Part shown: positions 39,252-48,176 of the stretch, one piece after another
How positions within the stretch are numbered: position 1 is the first letter of the stretch
How the letters are laid out: the number at the start of each line of letters is the position of its first letter
Assembly: GCA_963928055.1 (NCBI GenBank)
Contig: CAWVDN010000002.1
Coordinates: 372,001 to 436,000, forward strand
Direction of reading: 5' to 3'
DNA length: 64,000 bases
From: Scatomonas sp963928055
Lineage (GTDB): Bacteria > Bacillota > Clostridia > Lachnospirales > Lachnospiraceae
Notes under the pieces: model-generated
Database searches by the model: none
What the model was told of the DNA's origin: nothing
The model's input: the letters and a program-made list of their open reading frames with translations, nothing else
Translations under genes and position numbers: made by a program

Positions 39252-41899
39252 GCCTGTTTCTTTTTTCTGTCGATTCCTCTCTGAATGGCCTTGGTGATCT
39301 CCATAACGGGAATGATCACAAGGGCGAGGCCCATGGCTATGGCGTACTCTTCCAGGGAGATATGCTCAAACTGGAAGGCTCTGGCCAGGAAAGGCACCTC
39401 GATGACCAGCGTGGTGCAGAGCAGGGATACCAGCATGGCCCCCCACAGCCAGAGATTCTGTCTGCGGATGCGGAAGATCGACTGCCGCCTGGACCGCATA
39501 TTGAAGGAATGGAAGATCTCGATCATGGACAGGGTCAGGAAAGCCATGGTCATGCCGTCGGCGCTTTCGCTGATCTCCCAGACGCCGGATTCCACGTAAT
39601 GGCCGATAAAATAGGAAAGCAGCACCATGATCGTGACCACCACGCCCTGGAAGACCACATCAAATCCCATGCCTCCGGCAAAGATGCCGTCCCGAGGATC
39701 TCTGGGCTTTCTCTTCATAATGTCGCTCTCGCTCTTTTCCATTCCAAGAGCCAGGGCCGGAAAACAGTCGGTGATCAGATTGATCCACAACAGATGCACC
39801 GGCCGCAGAATGGTAAATCCAAACATGGTGGCCATAAAGACCGCCAGCACTTCCGCCAGATTGGAGGCCAGCAGGAACTGGATGGCTTTGCGGATATTGT
39901 CATAGATCCGCCGTCCTTCTTCCACCGCGGACACGATGGTGGCAAAGTTATCATCCGCCAGGACCATATCCGCCACGTTCTTGGTGACGTCCGTGCCGGT
40001 GATGCCCATTCCCACGCCGATATCCGCGCTTTTAATGGAAGGCGCGTCGTTGACGCCGTCTCCGGTCATGGCCGTGATCTTTCCCTTTTTCTTCCAGGCT
40101 TTTACGATCCGCACCTTGTGTTCCGGCTGCACCCGGGCGTAGACGGAGAAATCCTCGATCCGTCTGTCCAGCTCTTCCTCGCTGAACTCATCCAGCTCCG
40201 CGCCGGTAATGGCCTGGTCCGGGCTGTCAATGATCCCCAGCTGCCGGGCGATGGCCGCCGCCGTATCCCGGTGGTCGCCGGTGATCATCACCGGACGGAT
40301 CCCCGCCTCCCGGCATTCCTGGATCGCCGGGATCACTTCCGGCCGCACCGGGTCGATCATACCGGAAAGCCCCAGATAACAGAGGTCTTTTTCCAGATTC
40401 TCCGCCTCCCAGGATCCCGGCTGCTCTTTCCAGGTTCTGAAAGCGGCGCACAGGACCCGGAGCGCCTGATCTGCCATTTTCTTGTTGGCATCCAGGATCT
40501 CCCGGCGCAGTTCCTCTGTCATGGGGACTTCTTTCCCCTCTTTCCAGACAGAAACGCAGCGCTTCAGCACCTCATCCGGCGCGCCCTTGGTAAACTGGAT
40601 CACAGAGCCGTCCTCGCCGCGATGGACCGTGGACATCATCTTTCTTCCGGAATCGAAAGGCGCCTCGCCGATCCTCGGGTACTCCTCCTTCAGTTTCCGC
40701 TTGTCCATACCCATCGAAAAAGCGTCGTTCACAAGCGCGCATTCCGTAGGCTCCCCGATGGCCTCCTGCCCGTCGCCCATCTCCGCGTCGGAACAGAGCG
40801 CCATGGCCATGGCCAGTTTCCGCTCATCCCCGGCGGCGTGCTCTACCACCGTCATCTTATTCTGCGTCAGAGTTCCCGTTTTATCGGAGCAGATCACCTG
40901 CGTACATCCCAGAGTCTCCACCGCGGTCAGCTTGCGGATCACCGCGTTCCTCCGGGACATATTGGTGACGCCGATGGACAGCACGATGGTCACCACCGCC
41001 GCCAGTCCTTCCGGGATCGCGGCTACCGCCAGGGAAACCGCCACCATAAAGGTATCCAGCATGCTTTCCCCGCTGACATTGGGGTAGGCACGGAAAATAT
41101 CCACCGCGAAGATCACGGCGCAGATCACCAGCACCAGCACGCTGAGGATCTTGCTGAGCTGATTCAGCTTCCTCTGCAGCGGTGTGGCTTCATCTCTGGC
41201 GTTTTCCAGGGCGTCGGCGATCTTGCCCATTTCCGTGTTCATGCCTGTGCCTGTGAGCACCGCGCGGCCCCGGCCGTAAACCACCGTACTTCCCATGTAG
41301 CACATGTTCTTCCGGTCTCCCAGAGGAACATCCTTTCTGTCTCCCAGCTCCAGAGCGGCGCTGATCTTGTTGGCAGGTACGGATTCTCCCGTAAGAGCCG
41401 CCTCCTCGATCTTCATGCTGGCGCTTTCCAGGATCCTGCCGTCAGCCGGCACCGAATCTCCCGCTTCCAGGATCACCACATCGCCGGGCACCAGCTCCTC
41501 GCTGCGGACCGTGATCTGTTTTCCATCCCGAAGGACTTTTGAGGTTGCCGCCGCGATCTCCTGCAGGGCAGCTATGGCTTTTTCCGCCTTGCTCTCCTGC
41601 ACCACGCCCAGCACCGCGTTGATCACTACCACGATCATAATGATGATCACATCCGCAAAGGATTCGCCGGAATAAGCCGCCGTGATCCCCGAAATGACCG
41701 CCGCCGCGATGAGGATAATGATCATGGGGTCTTTCAGTTCCATCAGGAACTTATGGATCAGGCTTTCCTTTTTCCCTTCCCGGAGCTTGTTTTTTCCATG
41801 CTCCTCCAGTCTTCCGGAAGCCTCCGCGGAGCTCAGGCCTCCGCTGTCCGACTTCAGCTGACGCAGTACCTCCTGACTGTCTGACAGGTACTCTTTCAT
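39248..41899 (-). CDS. P-type cation-transporting ATPase (P2 type), probably Mn2+/Ca2+ export
   Basis: An 883-residue P2-type ATPase. The actuator motif is ALTGESVPA (about residue 155), the helix-4 ion site AAIPEGLAAVV, the phosphorylation site CSDKTGTLTQN (about residue 330), the nucleotide-binding FTKGAPDE and the hinge MTGDGVNDAPS (about residue 600). Six C-terminal helices complete the Ca2+-ATPase (PMR1/LMCA1) layout. A yybP-ykoY riboswitch, which senses Mn2+, precedes the gene, so Mn2+ efflux is the likely role. AAGGAG lies 8 bases before the ATG at 41899; the longer open frame reads into the riboswitch. Confidence 0.93.
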   Translation of the reverse strand: MKEYLSDSQEVLRQLKSDSGGLSSAEASGRLEEHGKNKLREGKKESLIHKFLMELKDPMIIILIAAAVISGITAAYSGESFADVIIIMIVVVINAVLGVVQESKAEKAIAALQEIAAATSKVLRDGKQITVRSEELVPGDVVILEAGDSVPADGRILESASMKIEEAALTGESVPANKISAALELGDRKDVPLGDRKNMCYMGSTVVYGRGRAVLTGTGMNTEMGKIADALENARDEATPLQRKLNQLSKILSVLVLVICAVIFAVDIFRAYPNVSGESMLDTFMVAVSLAVAAIPEGLAAVVTIVLSIGVTNMSRRNAVIRKLTAVETLGCTQVICSDKTGTLTQNKMTVVEHAAGDERKLAMAMALCSDAEMGDGQEAIGEPTECALVNDAFSMGMDKRKLKEEYPRIGEAPFDSGRKMMSTVHRGEDGSVIQFTKGAPDEVLKRCVSVWKEGKEVPMTEELRREILDANKKMADQALRVLCAAFRTWKEQPGSWEAENLEKDLCYLGLSGMIDPVRPEVIPAIQECREAGIRPVMITGDHRDTAAAIARQLGIIDSPDQAITGAELDEFSEEELDRRIEDFSVYARVQPEHKVRIVKAWKKKGKITAMTGDGVNDAPSIKSADIGVGMGITGTDVTKNVADMVLADDNFATIVSAVEEGRRIYDNIRKAIQFLLASNLAEVLAVFMATMFGFTILRPVHLLWINLITDCFPALALGMEKSESDIMKRKPRDPRDGIFAGGMGFDVVFQGVVVTIMVLLSYFIGHYVESGVWEISESADGMTMAFLTLSMIEIFHSFNMRSRRQSIFRIRRQNLWLWGAMLVSLLCTTLVIEVPFLARAFQFEHISLEEYAIAMGLALVIIPVMEITKAIQRGIDRKKKQA

Positions 41900-41935
41900 A
41901 CAATTGTCTCCTTTCATTTTCCGCCGCGGATGGGA

Positions 41936-42045
41936 TAAAAAAGACTTATCTGCTGAGCAGATAAGTCTCGTCATTTCATCCACAGCCAGGACTTCTGTCC
42001 GTGTGTTGACCGTGTCACATCTTCATGCCGACTACTCCCTTGTCG
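41936..42045 (-). promoter_or_regulatory. yybP-ykoY (Mn2+) riboswitch
   Basis: The minus-strand leader contains AAGGGAGTAG near its 5' end, GGTCAACAC in the middle and ACGAGACTT at the 3' side, the conserved segments of yybP-ykoY. The 3' segment overlaps a terminator, AGACTTATCTGC-TCA-GCAGATAAGTCT (41942-41968) followed by TTTTTT. This gives an ON switch: Mn2+ binding should stop the terminator forming. Confidence 0.85.
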
Positions 42046-42051
42046 GTTTTC

Positions 42052-42080
42052 ATATTAACACAGAGATTTCCCCAAGTCAA
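42052..42080 (-). promoter_or_regulatory. Promoter of the riboswitch-ATPase transcript
   Basis: TTGACT, a 17-base spacer and TAATAT on the minus strand, at the end of ispF. Predicted start is near 42045. Confidence 0.7.
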
Positions 42081-42616
42081 GGCACCCTGCGGCCGGAGCA
42101 TCCGGCACAGCTTTTCCCGTCTCTGTCATCCGGCAGAAACTCCAGGGCAGAGGCCAGCGCGCAGACCGCCTGGGCGGCGATCCCTTCCATGGCCCCGGTA
42201 AAGCCCAGCCCTTCTTCCGTGGTGGCTTTGATGTTGATCTGCCCTTTTTCCAGCTTCAGGACTTCCGCCACATTGGCTTCCATCTGTTCCAGATAAGGGC
42301 GCAGCTTCGGTTTCTGGGCAATGATCGTAACATCGATGTTTTCGATCACATATAATTTTTCTTCCAGCATTTCCCTGACCCTTGCCAGGAGCTTCATGCT
42401 GGATACCCCGCTGTATTCCGGATCCGTGTCCGGAAAGTGGTACCCGATGTCTTTCAGGGCTGCCGCTCCCAGCAGCGCGTCCATGATGGCATGCACCGCC
42501 ACATCCGCGTCGGAATGGCCCAGAAGCCCCTTCTCAAAGGGGATCTCCACACCGCCCAGGATCAGCTTTCTTCCTTCTGTCAGTCTGTGAACATCGTATC
42601 CCGTTCCAACCCGCAT
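42077..42616 (-). CDS. ispF: 2-C-methyl-D-erythritol 2,4-cyclodiphosphate synthase
   Basis: IspF forms the cyclic diphosphate in the MEP isoprenoid pathway. The 179-residue protein has the metal-binding GYDVHRL (residues 6-12), LGHSDADV (about residue 32), DIGYHFPDTDP (about residue 56) and the C-terminal TTEEGLGFTGAMEGIA. The last 20 residues (ending CAGCSGRRVP) extend beyond the usual end of about 158 and contain a Cys-x-x-Cys. It starts 5 bases after the AraM-like gene ends. Confidence 0.95.
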   Translation of the reverse strand: MRVGTGYDVHRLTEGRKLILGGVEIPFEKGLLGHSDADVAVHAIMDALLGAAALKDIGYHFPDTDPEYSGVSSMKLLARVREMLEEKLYVIENIDVTIIAQKPKLRPYLEQMEANVAEVLKLEKGQINIKATTEEGLGFTGAMEGIAAQAVCALASALEFLPDDRDGKSCAGCSGRRVP

Positions 42617-42621
42617 CTCCG

Positions 42622-43899
42622 TTATTCTCCTGTGATCTTCAGCATTTTGGAAAGGCGCAGAAAACTCAGGCTTCTCTGCATATAGGGAGCCAGATCCAGC
42701 GTTTTTGCCACCTGTTCTCCCGTCAGATCCATCTGACCCAGGGTCTGCCTGCAGCCGCCCTCTTCCATCATATCCCTCAGTTTTTCGCCGGAAGGTATTT
42801 CATCCAGGATCTCCGCGATCTCCGGCAGCAGCTGTTCCAGCCGCCGGGGATCCACCTCCTGCAGAGGATCCGGCGTATTTTCCCGGAGCAGGCTGTCATA
42901 AAGACTGCCTGAACCGAACTTTTCCTGAAGCACCTCCGCCAGCGGTTCTGTGCCGGAGGCCACCTGGCATCGTTTCTCCTTCATTGCCTGCCTGAATTCG
43001 GAATAGTATTCCTCCAGAAGCAGCGTGCTGACTCCGGTCAGCTCTCCCGGAAGCAGATCCGAAGGAGTCCCGATCAGTCCCAGGTCCCACAGCCGGGTGA
43101 CCTGGTGCTCCCCGCAGGCCGCCGGCCGCAGGGACTCTGTCATCTGGACGCAGAGATCCGAAAACAGCAGGGCGTACATCAGACGCTCGCAGCTGTCCGG
43201 GTCTTTCTCCCGGATATCGTCCAGGTGTTTCACCACATCCCGCACCGCCCGCTGCTGCTGGTCGCAGATCTCCTCACAGAAGTATTCTCCGGTGACCAGA
43301 TGGGCGATCTTCCAGTCCGACAGACAGATATACCGTCCCAGAACCTCCGAAATGCCGGCAGCGGTCAGGTGATACGGGGCCCTGGCAAAAATATCCGTGT
43401 CCGCGAATACATACATGGGTCCCTCTGCCGGAAACAGACTTCTTTCCCCGTTCCAGGTAAGGATCGCTCGGTCCGACAGATAGCCGTCGGTGCTGGCCGC
43501 TGTGGGCACGGAAATATAGGGGATCCCCCTCTCCCCGGCAATGTACCGGCTGAGATCGTGAATGGTCCCTCCCCCCACAGCCAGGATCAGATCCGCCTCT
43601 TCCGGAAGCGTTTCCTCCAGGATCTCCACGCTTCGGTTGTCCGCCCGCAGGGGCGCGCCGGAAAGGCAGATCTCTTCCTGACAGATCTCCAGCACGTCCT
43701 CCAGGATTTCTTCCACCGCCTCACTGGTGGGATCGTCCCAGACAATCACCGGCGCGGTAAACTCTCTCAGTTCGCCTTCCGTCAGCATCTCGTACAGCCG
43801 CCGGGAGGCTCCCTCCTCGATCCAGATCCCTTTTACAGATGTACTGTGTGCCCTGCCGCAGGAGCAGGGCATACGCAACTGCCCTAAATCAACTTCCAT
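42622..43899 (-). CDS. AraM/glycerol-1-phosphate dehydrogenase family protein, one metal ligand changed
   Basis: A 425-residue protein of the iron-containing alcohol dehydrogenase-like fold. The dinucleotide motif is VGGGTIHDLSRYIA (about residues 109-122), followed by ISVPTAASTDGY with the first metal Asp. The second ligand is in ACGEHQVTRLWDL. Where relatives have Leu-His-Gly or Ser-His-Gly for the last metal His, this protein has LLPGELTGVSTLL (about residue 283), so the His is replaced by Pro. Activity as an sn-glycerol-1-phosphate dehydrogenase is therefore doubtful. The C-terminal 90 residues are extra helices. Confidence 0.78.
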   Translation of the reverse strand: MEVDLGQLRMPCSCGRAHSTSVKGIWIEEGASRRLYEMLTEGELREFTAPVIVWDDPTSEAVEEILEDVLEICQEEICLSGAPLRADNRSVEILEETLPEEADLILAVGGGTIHDLSRYIAGERGIPYISVPTAASTDGYLSDRAILTWNGERSLFPAEGPMYVFADTDIFARAPYHLTAAGISEVLGRYICLSDWKIAHLVTGEYFCEEICDQQQRAVRDVVKHLDDIREKDPDSCERLMYALLFSDLCVQMTESLRPAACGEHQVTRLWDLGLIGTPSDLLPGELTGVSTLLLEEYYSEFRQAMKEKRCQVASGTEPLAEVLQEKFGSGSLYDSLLRENTPDPLQEVDPRRLEQLLPEIAEILDEIPSGEKLRDMMEEGGCRQTLGQMDLTGEQVAKTLDLAPYMQRSLSFLRLSKMLKITGE

Positions 43900-43947
43900 A
43901 CAGTTTTTTTCATCCTCCTAATCTATGTTTCCCGGCACTTAGCCGTT

Positions 43948-44967
43948 TCAGTTAAATCCGTATATCTTCTGACACAATTTATATCCGTAGACCGAAAGCT
44001 TGCGGCCTCCACGCCCCGGAAGGTTCATGACGGAACCTACCAGGCACCAGCGGATCCGCAGGAAAACGCTGAGATCCTTTTTCTTCAGATACTCCCAGAG
44101 TTCCCGTTTCTGCTTCAGGCTTTCCTCCGTTCCCGCCCGGATCAGCATGATCGAAGAGACCGTCATGATGATGGTCAGAGAATGGATCAGGAACTCTCTC
44201 TGCCTGGGCTTCAGACCTTTCTGCGCCGACATGAAGTCGATCATTTCCCGATTGACCCGCAGCTGCTGGTCCAGCCGGCTGATCATCACCGTCTCATTTA
44301 CGGACTGATCCGCCCGGCCGATATAATACCGGTAAAAATTCACATTCAGATAATACATGGTCTTCACCGAAGCGAAGGGAATGAACGCGAACAGGTTGTC
44401 CACGTAAAAGGTATGTTCCGGCAACTGCAGCCCGCATTCCAGAAGAAGCTCCGTCCGGAAGATCAGGGAGTGCATCAGCACATAATGGGCAGGGCCCAGA
44501 TACTTCATTTCCTCCCAGCCGAAGATCCGGTTTTCCGGAAAGGACTTGGTATAGCGCATGACGCGCTTTTTTTCTGCTCCTTCCTTCTCGTACACGTAAT
44601 TGGACAACAGCACGTCCACGTTCCTGGGGCCCCGGATGATCTCTCTTAAGGTTCTGAGGATCTCCCGGTAAGCCTCGCCGTTTACCCAGTCATCACTGTC
44701 CACTACTTTAAAATACAGTCCCGAGGCATTGGCCAGTCCCGTATTTACCGCCCCTCCGTGGCCTTTGTTCTCCTGGTGGATGGCCCGGACGATGGAGGGG
44801 TATCTGGCCGCGTATTCGTCCGCGATCTGCGGAGTCGCATCCTTGGTGGAACCGTCGTCCACGATGAGGATCTCCACATCCTCCCCGCCTTCCAGGAGAG
44901 AGTCGATACACTTTCTCATGTAAGCTTCCGAATTGTAGCAGGGCACTGCAACTGATAATATTTTCAT
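43948..44967 (-). CDS. Family 2 glycosyltransferase
   Basis: A 339-residue GT-A enzyme. The N-terminal nucleotide-sugar fold is VAVPCYNSEAY, VEILIVDDGSTKDAT (about residues 33-47), HGGAVNTG and the metal-binding VDSDDWV (about residue 93). The C-terminal half is basic and helical. Such enzymes add sugars to cell-envelope polymers from the cytoplasmic face. AGAGG lies about 8 bases before the ATG at 44967. It sits 4 bases after mutY, which suggests co-transcription, but no envelope-polymer cluster is around it. Confidence 0.88.
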   Translation of the reverse strand: MKILSVAVPCYNSEAYMRKCIDSLLEGGEDVEILIVDDGSTKDATPQIADEYAARYPSIVRAIHQENKGHGGAVNTGLANASGLYFKVVDSDDWVNGEAYREILRTLREIIRGPRNVDVLLSNYVYEKEGAEKKRVMRYTKSFPENRIFGWEEMKYLGPAHYVLMHSLIFRTELLLECGLQLPEHTFYVDNLFAFIPFASVKTMYYLNVNFYRYYIGRADQSVNETVMISRLDQQLRVNREMIDFMSAQKGLKPRQREFLIHSLTIIMTVSSIMLIRAGTEESLKQKRELWEYLKKKDLSVFLRIRWCLVGSVMNLPGRGGRKLSVYGYKLCQKIYGFN

Positions 44968-44971
44968 TTTT

Positions 44972-46048
44972 TCATCCTCTGTATGACTTTTCTGCCCCCA
45001 GGGACAGGTTGATATACTCCGCATACGCTGAAAAGGCCGACGGGACCGGATATTTTTTTCTGGCCTCCTGGATCTCCGCCAGTATCAGGGGACCTGTGCC
45101 GGCAGCTTCCAACGACGCCACCCGGACAGCGTACCCTGTCATATGCCATTCCACATGAGAAAAAATATGTTTCGCGTCGGTCAGCCGCTGGATATGGAGC
45201 GGCGTCAGCCCCGCCTCCTCCGTCCAGCGCAGCGCTTCCTCCGAAGAAAGATGCCCTTCCATATTCGGAAATTCATACATGCCCGCCAGAAGTCCTCTGG
45301 CAGGGCGTTTTCTCAGAACGACCCGTTCCCCGTCCCGAATGACCAGAACGGTCCTGTCCTGGATCTTCCGGGGCTTTTTCTCCGGTTTTACGGGGTAAGC
45401 CAGCTCCTGCCCGGCCCTGTGGGCCTGACAGCATCCGCTCAGGGGGCACTCTCCGCATTTTGCCGCTCCGCCCGGTACGCAGACCATCGCGCCCAGTTCC
45501 ATCAGCGCCTGGTTAAATTCCCCGGGATCTTTCTGCGGCAGGATCGCCGCCAGATCTGCCTCTACACTGCCGCGCACAGACTGCTTCTGCATATCCCGGC
45601 CATCCCTCCGGAGCCGGGCCAGGACCCGCAGGACATTTCCATCCACAGCCGGAGCCGGGATCCTGTAGGCGATGGAGGCAACCGCTCCCGCCGTATAGCT
45701 TCCGATCCCCGGAAGTTTCTTTAATTCCTGAAGCTCTTCCGGCAGCGCGCCTCCGTGCTGCTCCACCATCAGCCTGGCAGCCTTCTGCATGTTCCGCGCG
45801 CGGTTGTAGTATCCCAGCCCTTCCCATAATTTCAGAAGTTTTTCCTCCGGGCAGCGGGCCAGCGCTTCCACATCCGGAAGTTCCCGGATAAAGCGGCGGA
45901 AATACGGTTTGACCGCCTCCACCCGGGTCTGCTGGAGCATGATCTCAGACACCCAGATATAGTAGGGATTCCGCTGCTCCCTCCAGGGAAGGGAACGTTT
46001 TGTCTTCCGGTACCAGCTCAGCAGCGGTTCCACGATTTCATCCAGCAT
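44972..46048 (-). CDS. mutY: A/G-specific adenine glycosylase
   Basis: MutY removes adenine mispaired with 8-oxoguanine. The 358-residue protein has the EIMLQQTRVEAV segment with the catalytic Glu (about residue 38), the helix-hairpin-helix LKKLPGIGSYTAGAVAS with catalytic Asp at VDGNVLRV (about residue 138) and four Fe-S cysteines near residues 190-207. The C-terminal NUDIX-like domain recognises 8-oxoG (HIFSHVEWHMTGY). The spacing of the first two cysteines is one residue longer than in E. coli. The ATG at 46048 matches the family start. Confidence 0.94.
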   Translation of the reverse strand: MLDEIVEPLLSWYRKTKRSLPWREQRNPYYIWVSEIMLQQTRVEAVKPYFRRFIRELPDVEALARCPEEKLLKLWEGLGYYNRARNMQKAARLMVEQHGGALPEELQELKKLPGIGSYTAGAVASIAYRIPAPAVDGNVLRVLARLRRDGRDMQKQSVRGSVEADLAAILPQKDPGEFNQALMELGAMVCVPGGAAKCGECPLSGCCQAHRAGQELAYPVKPEKKPRKIQDRTVLVIRDGERVVLRKRPARGLLAGMYEFPNMEGHLSSEEALRWTEEAGLTPLHIQRLTDAKHIFSHVEWHMTGYAVRVASLEAAGTGPLILAEIQEARKKYPVPSAFSAYAEYINLSLGAEKSYRG

Positions 46049-46213
46049 AAACAGCCTGCATCTCCATCCATATTTTCTCCCCGCACCGTGCCTGGAAATC
46101 CTTTCTTCTCCGGGCACACTGCTGTTACTATCATGCCATAAAATCCGCAAAAAATCAATCTGGTTTTCCGACCCTTTCCATGGTATGCTAAACGTGCGGC
46201 GCGTATACAGACA

Positions 46214-46245
46214 GGCGGAAGCCGCGCGCCGCGGCTTCCGCCTTT
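46214..46245 (+). terminator. Strong hairpin in the leader of the HAD gene
   Basis: A perfect 13-bp stem GGCGGAAGCCGCG/CGCGGCTTCCGCC with a 3-base loop, then TTTAC. It lies 30 bases before the start codon of the next gene, so it could act as an attenuator or end a transcript from upstream. Confidence 0.6.
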
Positions 46246-46274
46246 ACAAATACATTCTATAAAGGAGCATGCAA

Positions 46275-46904
46275 ATGACTGCAGATGGTATTATTTTTGA
46301 TGTGGACGGCACCCTCTGGGACTGTACGGATGCGGTTGCCGCCGGATGGAGCCGTTTTTTCGGGGAACAGCCGGATCTGAAGGGGCTTTCTATTACAGGC
46401 CGGGAACTCCGGCAGCTGTTCGGAAAACCTCTGGCGGAAATCGGCGCGATCCTGTTTCAGGGGCTTCCGGACCCGCGCCGGAAAGAACTTCTCCGGCAGT
46501 GTTACGAGGAGGAATACAAGGCGATCGAGCAATCCCGTCCCGGTCTCTACGAAGGGATGGGTCCTGTACTGCAGACGCTTTCCAGGCGTTTTCCTCTTTT
46601 TATCGTCAGCAACTGCCAGGGCGGCTATATTGAGCGGTTCCTGAAAGTCACCGGCATGGGCTCCTGTTTTGGCGGCCACCTCTGTCCCGATGACTCGGGC
46701 ATGCTGAAAGCCGATAACATCCGTCTGATGACAGAGCGGCACCACCTGAAGCGGGCCGTGTATATTGGCGATACGGCGCTGGACTGCGCCGCCTCCCGGG
46801 AGGCCGGCGTCTCCTTTATCTTTGCCGCCTACGGATTCGGCCAGGCAGACCAGCCGGACGCCGTTATCCGGAAACCGGAAGATCTTTTGGCTCTGTTTCC
46901 GTAA
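46275..46904 (+). CDS. HAD-IA hydrolase (phosphoglycolate phosphatase-like)
   Basis: A 209-residue HAD phosphatase with motif I IIFDVDGTLWDC (about residues 6-17), motif II FIVSNCQ (about residue 112), motif III at LKADNIR and motif IV VYIGDTALDC (about residue 164). The ATG at 46275 is preferred because AAGGAG lies 7 bases upstream, whereas the ATG at 46269 lies only one base from it. Its 3' end overlaps the convergent sortase gene by 41 bases. The substrate is unknown. Confidence 0.88.
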   Translation: MTADGIIFDVDGTLWDCTDAVAAGWSRFFGEQPDLKGLSITGRELRQLFGKPLAEIGAILFQGLPDPRRKELLRQCYEEEYKAIEQSRPGLYEGMGPVLQTLSRRFPLFIVSNCQGGYIERFLKVTGMGSCFGGHLCPDDSGMLKADNIRLMTERHHLKRAVYIGDTALDCAASREAGVSFIFAAYGFGQADQPDAVIRKPEDLLALFP

Positions 46905-47556
46905 AATTCACCACGGTCCTGTAATCGGTCCCCGCCCCGCCTCTGCAGGTGATCAGGGTGAGGACCTTTTTTCTGTCCGTCTCCTGCCGGGGAAGCGCCT
47001 GGTCCGCCCTGCGGATCTCCGCCGACTGAAAGCGGAATTTCCGGCATCCTCCCGGAGTGAACAGGAATGCCTGTCTATGTTCCCCTGCGTATCCCGGCTC
47101 CAGAAACTTCTTCAGTCCCCCGAACATCTGTCCGGAGATCAGGTTATGAGCAAAGAGGAATATCCGGGAACCGCCTCCCAGATCCGTACCCACATAGCTG
47201 AACACCGACCCCAGGGGGTCTTCCTGCCCTTTAAAATTTTTTCCCAGATACTCTCCTTCCTTTTCTCCGATCAGGATCGGATAATCGATGGCCGTATCCG
47301 GGATCCGGATCCACCCCCGGATGTCCGGATTGACCGCCTTGAGGATCCGGAAATCAATCTCCTCTCCCTGTTCCTCCAGTTCTTCTGCTTCCGCAGTTCC
47401 GGAACGGGATCCCGGAGGATTTTCCACCTGTTCTCGGAGTATTTCATTTTCTTCTTCCGTTCGGACATAACCCGTCACCTCCTTTCCTCCCACAAATAAG
47501 GATCCGGAAAGCATCAGAAGCAGGGCGATGTTTCCCGCGGTCTTTCCGATCCTCAT
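46864..47556 (-). CDS. Class B-type sortase
   Basis: A 230-residue membrane-anchored transpeptidase. One N-terminal helix (about residues 7-27) is followed by a Glu-rich stalk and the class B features VNPDIRGWIRIPDTAIDYPI (about residues 75-94) and EYLGKNF. The catalytic His lies in FLFAHNL (about residue 138), the Cys in TLITCRG (about residue 203) and the Arg in DYRTVV. Sortases join surface proteins to peptidoglycan or pilus fibres. It is the last gene of the pilus operon and probably anchors the finished pilus or the preceding accessory pilin. Confidence 0.9.
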   Translation of the reverse strand: MRIGKTAGNIALLLMLSGSLFVGGKEVTGYVRTEEENEILREQVENPPGSRSGTAEAEELEEQGEEIDFRILKAVNPDIRGWIRIPDTAIDYPILIGEKEGEYLGKNFKGQEDPLGSVFSYVGTDLGGGSRIFLFAHNLISGQMFGGLKKFLEPGYAGEHRQAFLFTPGGCRKFRFQSAEIRRADQALPRQETDRKKVLTLITCRGGAGTDYRTVVNFTETEPKDLPVSG

Positions 47557-48176
47557 CGCTTCCGTGCCGGCTTTCTGTTTACAAGGAACAGCGCCAGAAG
47601 GGATCCTCCGGCTCCTGCCAGACACAGCGGCAGACGGCTTTCTGTTCCGGTATCAAACAGCGTCCTCTTTTCCGGCTCATACGGTCTGAATTTCGGTACC
47701 ACCGTAATATCATAGGCCATGGTCCCTTCCTCCTCCTGCCAGGAGGGAATGGCGGCCAGCGCCGGATCCGCGGCCCGGTAACCGCCTGTATCCTCGGCTT
47801 TTAAAAGGTACAGTCCCGGCTCCAGTCCGGAAAAAAGGATCCGGCCTTCCCCGTCCGGCGACGCCTCCTCTCCTTCTTCCGCCAGAACGGACAGCCGTTC
47901 TGCCGCCTGCCGCATTTCCGCGCTGTTTTCCAGTTGATCCGGATCTATCCCCGCCTGCCGGTAAGAGTCTTCCAGCCGGTATCTTCCCTGGAAAACATCC
48001 CCTACCCGGGTACAGGAAAAACGGATCCCTTCCGGAGATATCCCTTCTTCCAGCAGCAGCGTGATGCTTCCCACCGTTTCCGCCCGGACGGCTGCCGGCG
48101 TTCCGAAGAGCGCCAGGGCCAGCACGGCCGCCGCGGCACGGCATTTTCCCGAACTTTTTCTTTTTCTAATCCCCAT
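47553..48176 (-). CDS. Accessory pilin with non-canonical cell-wall sorting end
   Basis: A 207-residue exported protein. After a basic N-terminus (MGIRKRKSSGKCR) there is a signal sequence ending near ALFGTPAAVRAE. A beta-rich body follows with an SPDGEGRILFSGLEPGLYLLK segment typical of Cna-B-like pilin domains. It ends in a hydrophobic helix and RKPARKR, the layout of a sorting signal. Instead of LPxTG the helix is preceded by TLFDTGTESRL, so the motif is degenerate. AGGAGG lies 12 bases before the ATG; a GTG nine bases upstream is the alternative. It overlaps the sortase C gene by 11 bases. Confidence 0.75.
   Translation of the reverse strand: MGIRKRKSSGKCRAAAAVLALALFGTPAAVRAETVGSITLLLEEGISPEGIRFSCTRVGDVFQGRYRLEDSYRQAGIDPDQLENSAEMRQAAERLSVLAEEGEEASPDGEGRILFSGLEPGLYLLKAEDTGGYRAADPALAAIPSWQEEEGTMAYDITVVPKFRPYEPEKRTLFDTGTESRLPLCLAGAGGSLLALFLVNRKPARKR

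Noticed and set aside
39068..41542. An 824-codon open frame on the plus strand opposite the P-type ATPase
   Set aside because: It is the antisense shadow of a gene with all P-type motifs and also crosses the T-box; its His-rich composition is typical of antisense frames.
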